Of a stretch of 64,000 bases of DNA, positions 44,541 to 51,429 are shown piece by piece; the stretch's first letter is position 1, and every line of letters begins with the position of its first letter. The DNA lies in contig NZ_LVWA01000012.1 in NCBI RefSeq assembly GCF_001907195.1, positions 310,001-374,000 on the forward strand. The letters are read 5' to 3'. The stretch comes from Pontibacter flavimaris. Lineage in GTDB: Bacteria > Bacteroidota > Bacteroidia > Cytophagales > Hymenobacteraceae. Position numbers and translations under genes: made by a program. The notes under the pieces are model-generated. The model was not told the DNA's origin, did not search any database, and saw only the letters and a list, made by a program, of their open reading frames with translations.

Positions 44541-45362
44541 CTACGGAATACAGAGACTCTTCAGATCCCGCATGCTACCGTAGAAAACGTTGCAGTCTAC
44601 AGATGCATCGATGCCGCCTATGAAGCCGTTGTCGGTGTGCTGCCAGAAAGAGAGCTTGCGGGTGTTGGTCTTGTCTATACTTAGCCGGGGTACCTCATAG
44701 TGCGCGATCCAGAGCGGGTAGCTGTCGAAGTGGCCTGCCAGGTAATCTTTATAGAAGTGATAGCCGGTGTAGATAATGGGTTTGGAGCCGTAGGCGTTCT
44801 CCACGTAGTCCAGCCATACTTTCAGGTCTTTGCGCAGCTGCGCGATGGGCTTGCGGCCGCGCACCTCCACATCCAGCACGGGCGGCAGGTCGCCGCTTTG
44901 CAGCTGCACCGTGGCCGTAAAGTGCTTTGCCTGCTTCTCGGGGTCGAGGTAGGGCAGGTAGAAATGGTAAGCTCCCCGGATAATGCCCGCGCCGGCCGCG
45001 CCTTCCCAGTTCTCCTTGAATTTCCTGTCCTTCAGCGACACACCTTCGGTAGCCTTCACAAAGGCAAAGGTAATCTCGCTCTCCCGCACCTTGGGCCAGG
45101 CAATCTCCTTCTGATAATGGCTCACATCCACCCCGTAAATGGTATGTCCCTCGGGCCACACGGGCTTCGGTTTCACCACAAAATACTCCACATAGAACAC
45201 CAGCAGCGCAATACCCAGCAGCACAGCCACACCGATCCAGAAGCGTCTGGGCGGCTGGCTCGCCTGCTTCTTGCGGGGCTGCCTGGGCCTGGCAACACGC
45301 TTGGCGGGCGCCTTTACGGCAGCGGCTTTCTTAGGAAGGGGTGGTTTGGTGGTGGTGGCCAT
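44541..45362 (-). CDS. GH25 lysozyme (N,O-diacetylmuramidase type)
   Basis: The start at 45362 (MATTTK) is preferred over 45377, because a minus-strand TACTTTTG box at 45375-45382 would place transcription start just upstream. The product has a Lys/Pro/Ala-rich N-terminus and a membrane helix (FWIGVAVLLGIALLVFYVEYFVV), so it is anchored with the catalytic domain outside. GH25 motifs are present: GVDVSHYQ, FAFVKATEG, GAYHFYLP and VLDVEVRG with the catalytic Asp and Glu. It hydrolyses peptidoglycan glycan strands. The tail (GGIDASVDCNVFYG) is typical. Possible cell-wall remodelling or predation role; context gives no more. Confidence 0.85.
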   Translation of the reverse strand: MATTTKPPLPKKAAAVKAPAKRVARPRQPRKKQASQPPRRFWIGVAVLLGIALLVFYVEYFVVKPKPVWPEGHTIYGVDVSHYQKEIAWPKVRESEITFAFVKATEGVSLKDRKFKENWEGAAGAGIIRGAYHFYLPYLDPEKQAKHFTATVQLQSGDLPPVLDVEVRGRKPIAQLRKDLKVWLDYVENAYGSKPIIYTGYHFYKDYLAGHFDSYPLWIAHYEVPRLSIDKTNTRKLSFWQHTDNGFIGGIDASVDCNVFYGSMRDLKSLCIP

Positions 45363-45422
45363 GTCTCTCGCCTGCAAAAGTATAAACCCGGGGGCAATTT
45401 GCTATACTTTATACTTAAGAAT

Positions 45423-46532
45423 TCAACTCCCGCTGCGGCAGGCCCGACAGGTGCTCGATCGGCTCGCCTTCCGTGGTGAGGTAGCCTTTCTCAGGTCGGC
45501 GGTAAGGCAGGAGTGTACCGGCAGCACGTACATCAGATCGCCTATGTTATACTTTGCAAAGTGCTCCGGAGAGGCTCTCACCACCCCATGCTCCTGCGAG
45601 AGCGACACCACAGCAATCCCTTCCAGCGGCTCCGACCAACCATTCTCCGTCAGCTCCACCACCCGTCCGAAGAGCGGAGCGTCCTCTTGCTGCAGCAGCA
45701 CATCTTTGGAGAAGTGCACGCTGCCGCCGTAAAGTATGATCTCACCGCGATCAGGGTGCTTGGCTACCACCGGGCAGGCCATACACACGGCAATATCTTC
45801 GAAAGAGCAGGAGCCAATGTGCTGCTGCGTGAGGTCATAGAACACGAAATTACCCGGGCGTATCTCTTCCAATCCCTGCAGGTCTTCCACGATGCTGCAG
45901 GAGGGCGTGTCGCCGAGGGAGCGCTGCAGGTTCGGAAAATCAGCCTTGTAGCGCTCGCGCAGTTGGTTGAGTTGCGTCACTGAGTTGTTGAAAATGGCAT
46001 GGATAGCAGCTGCGTCAGTTTGCTTGTAAGTGTGGCCGTCGTGCACCACAAAACCGGCGAACTGCAGCTTCTCCTGCCCCTGTATCAACTTCAGCAGGGC
46101 ATCCAGTTCGGCATAGTTTGTGGCAGGGATGCCGGTGCGGTGATAGCCGGTGTCGATTTTAACAGAGAGCTGCACCGGGTGCTGCAGGCCTTTCGCCAGC
46201 GCCGTTACGGTTTCCGGGTTTACGGCCACCAGGTGCAGTTTTATGCGCGAGGCCAGCTCGTTTATACTTTCCAGCTCCCGCACGTTGGCCGGGAAGGCGA
46301 CCAGGATGTCGCGCCAGCCATGGTAGGCAAAGTAGCGGGCCATGCGCACCGACGACACGGTGATGGCCTCCACCCCGAACTCCCGGAACCACTCCCCCAC
46401 CTGCACCGACTGGTGCGTTTTGAAATGCGGCCGCAGCCGCACCTTGTTTCGCCGGGCCTTCTCCACCATGCGGCTAATGTTACGCAGGGCTTTCTCTTTA
46501 TCTATCAGTAGCGTGGGCGTCGTTATTTTCAT
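45423..46532 (-). CDS. D-threonine-aldolase/DSD1-like PLP enzyme with 3' frameshift
   Basis: Starting at MKITTPTLLIDKEKALRNI (46532), the product is a fold-type III PLP enzyme: PHFKTH carries the PLP lysine, GYHRTGIP and CSIVEDLQG are barrel motifs, and VLPVHSCLTADL carries the metal-binding His and Cys of the D-threonine aldolase and D-serine dehydratase group. After TADL the frame continues as RKATSPRKASRSSTCRACRSGS, which does not fit. In the neighbouring frame the DNA reads EKGYLTTEGEPIEHLSGLPQ and ends at 45415, as the family would. A base is therefore probably missing near 45488-45495, by mutation or sequencing error. The core active site is intact. Confidence 0.85.
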   Translation of the reverse strand: MKITTPTLLIDKEKALRNISRMVEKARRNKVRLRPHFKTHQSVQVGEWFREFGVEAITVSSVRMARYFAYHGWRDILVAFPANVRELESINELASRIKLHLVAVNPETVTALAKGLQHPVQLSVKIDTGYHRTGIPATNYAELDALLKLIQGQEKLQFAGFVVHDGHTYKQTDAAAIHAIFNNSVTQLNQLRERYKADFPNLQRSLGDTPSCSIVEDLQGLEEIRPGNFVFYDLTQQHIGSCSFEDIAVCMACPVVAKHPDRGEIILYGGSVHFSKDVLLQQEDAPLFGRVVELTENGWSEPLEGIAVVSLSQEHGVVRASPEHFAKYNIGDLMYVLPVHSCLTADLRKATSPRKASRSSTCRACRSGS

Positions 46533-46614
46533 AAGTGTAAAAGATACAAAAAGTAGCTGATCCTGTGAATTTAAGCACTTTTTAGAAAGAAACACAGCCT
46601 GTTATACCTTTAGG

Positions 46615-46626
46615 TGATAAATATCA
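46615..46626 (+). promoter_or_regulatory. FNR/CRP-type site upstream of hemN
   Basis: TGATAAATATCA fits TGAT-N4-ATCA exactly, the palindromic core of CRP/FNR binding sites. A near-consensus -7 box GACATTTG lies at 46650-46657, which would put the site about 44 bases before transcription start, a class II activator position. A second possible box, TACCTTTA at 46605-46612, would instead put the site over the start. Anaerobic control of hemN by FNR-type factors is well known elsewhere. Confidence 0.65.
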
Positions 46627-46686
46627 TTTCCTGAAACGCCCATACTCCTGACATTTGCATAGAACAAAGTAGAAGAGGAGAAAAGA

Positions 46687-48063
46687 ATGCAAGAAGCACT
46701 GAAAACCACCCCCGCCGAACTGCTGGCCAAGTATGATGTGCCATCGCCGCGTTATACCAGCTACCCGACCGTGCCCTATTGGGACGAGAAGCCACTGACG
46801 CAGGCGCAATGGATGCAGCACGTAAAGCAGGCTTTCCGGAAGACGAACAGCTCGGAGGGCATCAGTCTATACTTGCACCTGCCCTTCTGCGAGAACCTGT
46901 GCACTTACTGCGGCTGCAACAAGCGCATCACCAAAAACCACGCGGTGGAGGAGCCCTACCTGCAGGCGATGGTGGAGGAGTGGGACATGTACCTGGCCGA
47001 GTTTGATGAAAAGCCCCGCCTGACGGAAATGCACCTGGGAGGCGGCACACCCACCTTTTTTAGCGCACAAAACCTGAAAAAGCTGCTGGAGGCCCTGCTG
47101 GAGAAAGTGGAAGTTACGCCTGATGCGGCCTTTAGCATCGAGGTTCACCCGAACGCCACCAACGCCGAACAACTGCAGGTGCTCTACGACCTGGGCTTCC
47201 GGAGGCTGAGTGTCGGCATCCAGGACTTTAACCCGCGCGTGCAGTTCGTGATTAACCGCATGCAGACCTTTGAGCGCACCAAGGAGACGTTTGACATTGC
47301 CCGTGAGATCGGTTATACTTCCATCAACGCGGATATTATATACGGCCTGCCGTTCCAGAACGCGGACTGCGTGCGCCATACCATTGAGCGTGTAAAAGAG
47401 CTGCGCCCCGAGCGCATCGCCTTCTACAGCTACGCCCACGTGCCCTGGAAGAGCAAATCGCAGCGCCGCTACTCTGATAAGGACCTTCCGGAGCCATCCG
47501 AGAAGCGCGGCCTGTACGAACTGGGCAGAAACATGCTGGAGGAAGCCGGCTACGTGGAGATTGGCCTGGACCACTTCGCCCTGCCGGAGGATGAGTTATA
47601 CATTGCCGCGCAGAACGGCACCCTGCACCGTAACTTTATGGGCTACACCCCGCGCCACACCGAACTGCTCATCGGCCTGGGCTGTTCCAGCATCTCCGAC
47701 ACTGGCACGGCCTTCATGCAGAACATCAAGGAAGTGGAGGCTTATGAGGAGGTAATCGAATTGGGTGTGCTGCCGTTGCTGAAAGGCCACGAGCTGACCG
47801 AGGAAGACCTCATCATCCGCAAGCATATCCTGAACCTGATGTGCCGCCTGTATACTTCCTGGACCGAGGAGGAGCTACCCTACTTTGTGGACGCCCTGAT
47901 CAGGCTGCAGCCGCTGGAGGAGGATGGCCTGCTGGAATACAGCAACCACGACATACAGGTGCTGGAGGCCGGTCGGCCGTTCCTGCGCAACATCGCTATG
48001 TGCTTCGACGCCAGGCTTTGGGAGGCCCAGCCAACCACGCCGGTGTTCAGCAAGTCAGTATAA
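46687..48063 (+). CDS. hemN: Oxygen-independent coproporphyrinogen III oxidase HemN
   Basis: The 458-residue radical SAM enzyme converts coproporphyrinogen III to protoporphyrinogen IX without oxygen. The cluster motif is CENLCTYCGC, with Cys68, Cys72, Cys75 and Cys77, and the HemN signature KYDVPSPRYTSYPTVPYW starts the protein. Other family segments include EMHLGGGTPTFFS, SIEVHPNATN and INADIIYGLPFQ. AGGAG lies eight bases before the ATG. Length is normal. The FNR-type site upstream suggests low-oxygen induction. HemJ lies downstream, in the next step of the same pathway. Confidence 0.95.
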   Translation: MQEALKTTPAELLAKYDVPSPRYTSYPTVPYWDEKPLTQAQWMQHVKQAFRKTNSSEGISLYLHLPFCENLCTYCGCNKRITKNHAVEEPYLQAMVEEWDMYLAEFDEKPRLTEMHLGGGTPTFFSAQNLKKLLEALLEKVEVTPDAAFSIEVHPNATNAEQLQVLYDLGFRRLSVGIQDFNPRVQFVINRMQTFERTKETFDIAREIGYTSINADIIYGLPFQNADCVRHTIERVKELRPERIAFYSYAHVPWKSKSQRRYSDKDLPEPSEKRGLYELGRNMLEEAGYVEIGLDHFALPEDELYIAAQNGTLHRNFMGYTPRHTELLIGLGCSSISDTGTAFMQNIKEVEAYEEVIELGVLPLLKGHELTEEDLIIRKHILNLMCRLYTSWTEEELPYFVDALIRLQPLEEDGLLEYSNHDIQVLEAGRPFLRNIAMCFDARLWEAQPTTPVFSKSV

Positions 48064-48099
48064 TGAATAGAGTTTAGTGATTTGATTGGTTTGGGGATG

Positions 48100-48125
48100 A
48101 AGAGACGCCATAACAGGCGTCTCTT
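48100..48125 (+). terminator. Terminator of hemN
   Basis: AAGAGACGCC and GGCGTCTCTT form a 10-bp stem with a 6-nt loop, followed by TTTC. It lies 37 bases past the stop codon. Confidence 0.85.
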
Positions 48126-48239
48126 TTTCTTTGCTGGCATTACTGGCGCCGGTATCCAACCGGTGACGCCAGGTGTGCAGCGAGTCTCCATACTCGCTCT
48201 AAAGTATGAGGGTTATACTTTGCTCATGGCGCAGATATC

Positions 48240-48660
48240 CGCTTGTATCTTTTTAAACTATTGGATAAACCGCCCCTCTCCCTCCGAGGCTACGATCAGG
48301 ACACAAGTATAAAAGCCAATTGCTATTCGGGATTTGGAATCCCGAAGCCCCTGCTATGAGGATTTGCAGTCCGACTTTCAGCTTATAGTCGCAGCTCTAC
48401 AGCGAGCAAAGTATAAAACCGGATTTAAAATCCTGGCAATAGCATACTTGCAGCATATAGATCTGAATGAGTGGGGAAGAAAGTAAGGTGTGTCCAAATT
48501 ATAGCCTCGGAGGGAGATTTTAGCACACGGGGTCCAACCACCCCTACCCCTCCTTAGCCAAGGAGGGGAGTCTGTTACTGCTGCTTCCAAAGTATAAGTT
48601 TCATAGTTGAGGCTATCGCGCGGACAGGCGCGACCTGTCCCTACAAAGTATAAACCTGCC
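48240..48660. repeat. Mosaic repeat block 3
   Basis: In the 672-base gap between hemN and hemJ I see no gene. A TTCGGGATT-TGG-AATCCCGAA hairpin lies at 48326-48346 and a GGATT-TGC-AGTCC variant near 48360. The unit at 48530-48658 is an inverted near-copy of 44333-44475, including a GGACAGG...CCTGTCC core and an AAGGAGGGG arm, without the roughly 26-base insertion seen there. AAGTATA words are frequent. Confidence 0.75.
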
Positions 48661-48707
48661 CTATCCCTCCAATCATACTTCTGCTCCCGCAATTAAACAT
48701 TTCGGCT

Positions 48708-48715
48708 TACCTTTG
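48708..48715 (+). promoter_or_regulatory. -7 box for the HemJ gene
   Basis: TACCTTTG matches the consensus exactly and lies 21 bases before the ATG at 48736, giving a leader of about 13-15 nt. Confidence 0.6.
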
Positions 48716-48735
48716 CAGAAACACGACCCGCTGCT

Positions 48736-49266
48736 ATGAGCTATTTCTACGTCAAGGCGCTGCACATCATTTTTGTGGTCACCTGGTTTGCCGGGCTCTT
48801 CTACATCGTGCGCCTTTTTATATACTTTGCCGAGGCCGCCGAAAAGCCCGAGCCGGAGAAATCCATACTTCAGAAACAGTTGGCCCTGATGCAGAAAAGG
48901 CTGTGGTACGGCATCACCTGGCCCTCGGCCATCCTCACGCTTATTTTCGGCGGTATCATGCTCTACCTGTACGGCTCCATCCCTAGCTGGCTCGTCTGGA
49001 AACTCAGCTTTGTGGTGGGCCTGTATGTGTATCACTTCCTCTGTCACGCCATTTTTAAGCAACAACAGCAGGGGCTCATCAAGTATACCTCCACCCAACT
49101 CCGCATCTGGAACGAGGTGGCCACGCTTTTCCTCATCAGCATCGTGTTCCTGGTGGTGCTCAAAAGCTCACTCAGCATGCTTTGGGGCATCATCGGGCTC
49201 ATCCTTTTCTCCGCCATCCTCATGCTGGCCATCCGCATCTATAAAAGAGCCAGGGAGAAGAGTTAG
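48736..49266 (+). CDS. hemJ: HemJ-like protoporphyrinogen oxidase (CopD/UPF0093 membrane family)
   Basis: The 176-residue membrane protein has four to five helices: YVKALHIIFVVTWFAGLFYIVRLFIYF, MQKRLWYGITWPSAILTLIFGGIML, WKLSFVVGLYVYHFLCHAIF and later ones. The LHIIFVVTWFAGLFYIVRLF and WKL segments match HemJ, which oxidises protoporphyrinogen IX to protoporphyrin IX in many bacteria, using a haem cofactor held by His residues. It follows hemN by one intergenic region with its own promoter. It is close to the CopD superfamily, so a transport role is less likely but possible. Confidence 0.85.
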   Translation: MSYFYVKALHIIFVVTWFAGLFYIVRLFIYFAEAAEKPEPEKSILQKQLALMQKRLWYGITWPSAILTLIFGGIMLYLYGSIPSWLVWKLSFVVGLYVYHFLCHAIFKQQQQGLIKYTSTQLRIWNEVATLFLISIVFLVVLKSSLSMLWGIIGLILFSAILMLAIRIYKRAREKS

Positions 49267-49676
49267 GAAGTTAGAGAGTTGGGGAGTTAAAAGGTTAGAG
49301 AGTTAGAAAGTTAGAGAGTTAAAAATTTAGGTTCATGCCGCAAGTTTAGCGGTAGCGTAACTTGTGGCTAGCTTTGACGCCAGTTTGCAACTGGCTTTCT
49401 GCGAAAGTATAGGAAGTATTAATTGTTGGTGTTATCACCAACAATTAATACTTCCTATACTTTCGCAGTCTTTAAAATAAAGTATCGCTAAAGCCTTTGC
49501 AGCCCTTGCTTTTTCAAAGCAAAGCAGTTATAAACTGCTACCATACTTCGCCACAAGTTACGCTGTCGCTACACTTGCGGCATAACTCTCCAACTCTTTA
49601 ACGCTCTAACTCCTCAACTCTTTCACTCCCTCAACTTTCTAACCTCCAAACTTTCTAACTTTTTAACTATAAGCCT
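49267..49676. repeat. Long nested inverted-repeat element
   Basis: A gene-free stretch of about 410 bases built as nested arms. The outer arms are GTTAGAGAGTT-type tandem units (left) and AACTCTCCAACTC-type complements (right). Next are 34-base arms at 49335-49368 and 49550-49583 that match in 31 of 34 positions. A GCCAGTT-TGC-AACTGGC hairpin lies at 49379-49395 and GCAGTT-ATA-AACTGC at 49524-49538. The core is a 33-bp perfect stem at 49399-49431 and 49436-49468 with a 4-nt loop. No transposase is present. Confidence 0.9.
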
Positions 49677-49684
49677 TACCTTTG
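49677..49684 (+). promoter_or_regulatory. -7 box implying a leaderless transcript
   Basis: TACCTTTG ends five bases before the ATG at 49690. Transcription from this box should start at or next to the ATG, giving a leaderless mRNA. Confidence 0.55.
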
Positions 49685-49689
49685 CACCT

Positions 49690-50319
49690 ATGAACAAAGC
49701 ACTGAAGGCAAACGAGAGAGAGTTGATTAAACTGGCGCGCTTTTTCAGCAAGCGGGCCGAGCAGCTAGCTGTGGATGGAGAGTTGAGTGAGGACCAGCGG
49801 CAGCTGACGCAGGCCTGCGAGAACCTGGAGCGGCAACTGCTGCAGCACGCTGCAAACCGCGAAGCCATCATGGACAAGCGCGCCCGCCTGGAGAAACTGA
49901 TCGAGGATAATGCCCAGTGCCCGAAGTGCCGCAAGGCTGACATGCTGAAGCAGCAGGCCGTAACCACCAACGAGCATGGCTGGAAACTGAACACCTACCG
50001 CTGCCGCCGCTGCAACACCTCCTTTACCTGGAACCGCCCTAACAACCCCTGGCATATGGTGCAGTTTCTGGAACTGTACATCAAGGAACTGGAGGAGTCT
50101 TTAAATGTAGACATGGAACCAAGCCTGCGCCAGCACACAGAGGCCGCACTTCCGCAACTGCAGGACAGCTTATCGCGCCTGCGCCCCGTGCTGCAGGACT
50201 CCGATGAGGAAGTAGAGGCCCTGACGGAGAAAGAGCGCGAGATGGACAAGATCATCCACCAGTTCAAAAACTACCTTCTCATCGAGAAGATAAAGCTGGA
50301 CACGTACCAGGAGGAGTAG
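49690..50319 (+). CDS. Zinc-ribbon coiled-coil protein of unknown function
   Basis: The 209-residue protein is strongly helical at both ends (QAVDGELSEDQRQLTQACENLERQLLQHAANREAIMDKRARLEKLIED, and later EVEALTEKEREMDKIIHQFKNYLLIEKI) around a central zinc ribbon formed by Cys77, Cys80, Cys105 and Cys108 (CPKC and CRRC). No signal peptide is present. The plan resembles small nucleic-acid or scaffold proteins with a zinc finger between coiled coils, but I do not recognise a family. The promoter suggests a leaderless mRNA. Confidence 0.7.
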   Translation: MNKALKANERELIKLARFFSKRAEQLAVDGELSEDQRQLTQACENLERQLLQHAANREAIMDKRARLEKLIEDNAQCPKCRKADMLKQQAVTTNEHGWKLNTYRCRRCNTSFTWNRPNNPWHMVQFLELYIKELEESLNVDMEPSLRQHTEAALPQLQDSLSRLRPVLQDSDEEVEALTEKEREMDKIIHQFKNYLLIEKIKLDTYQEE

Positions 50320-50324
50320 TTTTT

Positions 50325-50386
50325 AGTTGTTAGTTACTCGTTATTAGTTTTTGTTCTCTACTAACCCTAATAACTAACAACTTTTA
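50325..50386 (+). terminator. Terminator between convergent genes
   Basis: AGTTGTTAGTTA (50325-50336) pairs over 12 bp with TAACTAACAACT (50371-50382), with a long loop, followed by TTTT. The T-tract suits the plus-strand zinc-ribbon gene. It overlaps the stop region of the AEC transporter gene. Confidence 0.6.
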
Positions 50387-51301
50387 ACTGATAACCACAT
50401 TCAAAACCCAGTACCAGAAAGCGAGCGTGATGAAGGACAGCGGGATGCCGAAACCCACCATCATGCTGGCCAGCCTTGGTTTAAGGCCATGCGATGCCGC
50501 TACGATACTAGCCGTGATCATGGGAGCCATGGCGGCTTCTAAAACACTGATTTGTAGTAGCTCTCCCCGCAGGCCAAATACTCCATAGTATAACGCAAGT
50601 ATAAGGGCTGGAGCAAGTATAAGCTGGAAGGTGAGCCCCAGTGCCAGAAATCCCCAGTGCTTGCTGCGCCACTCGGGCCGCAACTGCAGCCCCACCGACA
50701 CCAGCGCCAGCGGCGACACCGTACTGCCCAAACGCTGGAACACCTCTTTGAGCTCGCTGGGGAAGTGCAGGTGGAGCACGTTGAGCAAAAGCGCGAGCAG
50801 AAAAGCGACGAACGGCGGGAAAAGGAAGATTTTGCGGGCAATGACACCGGCACTGGCCGTGCCTCTAGAGAAACTCGCCGCAACCGCGATGCCCAGTGTG
50901 GAGAGCACCACAAACGTTCCCGGCTGGTCGATCAGAATCACGGTTTCCAGGCTGTCTGGACCGAAGAGCGCCTCTATGACCGGCAGCCCCACAAAAGAGG
51001 TGTTGCCCAGCCCTCCGGTAAGTATAAGGCAGCCCACCAGCTTGCGCGACCAACCAAAGGCCTTGCCCAGGCTCCAGAAGAACAGGGCAGCCGCGCCAAA
51101 GCAGATCCAGGCCACCCCCACCGGCAGCAGCACCGTGCTGTTCAGCTCTATCTCAGGTATAAAGTAGAGCGCCAGCGCCGGCATCGAGATGTAGATAATG
51201 AACTGGTTGAGCACTTGCGCCGAATTCTTCGGAAACTCCTTTACGCGCTGCAGCAGCACGCCCAGCCCCAAACATCCAAACAAAAGTATAAAACTGCCCA
51301 T
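50384..51301 (-). CDS. AEC (auxin efflux carrier) family transporter
   Basis: The 305-residue protein has about ten hydrophobic helices: MGSFILLFGCLGLGVLLQR, LNQFIIYISMPALALYF, the half-helix LTGGLGNTSFVGLPVIEALFG, FVVLSTLGIAVAAS and the second half with APMITASIVAASHGL. The LGNTSFVGLP motif is the discontinuous helix typical of AEC/bile-sodium-symporter-like transporters of organic anions and amino-acid-like solutes. No substrate is indicated by neighbours. It is transcribed toward the zinc-ribbon gene. Confidence 0.85.
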   Translation of the reverse strand: MGSFILLFGCLGLGVLLQRVKEFPKNSAQVLNQFIIYISMPALALYFIPEIELNSTVLLPVGVAWICFGAAALFFWSLGKAFGWSRKLVGCLILTGGLGNTSFVGLPVIEALFGPDSLETVILIDQPGTFVVLSTLGIAVAASFSRGTASAGVIARKIFLFPPFVAFLLALLLNVLHLHFPSELKEVFQRLGSTVSPLALVSVGLQLRPEWRSKHWGFLALGLTFQLILAPALILALYYGVFGLRGELLQISVLEAAMAPMITASIVAASHGLKPRLASMMVGFGIPLSFITLAFWYWVLNVVIS

Positions 51302-51429
51302 CGCTGTCTCAGAACATCATGCCGCCCTTACCCGGAGCGGCAGGCAAAGGTACGGCTGTAACGTTATTTTCCATGAGGCTGCAGGTTAGAAAATGGCGGT
51401 AAGTATAGCAGACATCGTCACCCACCCTA

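Noticed and set aside
49263..49330. Tandem GTTAGAGAGTT units as a CRISPR array
   Set aside because: Units are short and imperfect, without spacers of uniform length, and no cas gene is nearby.
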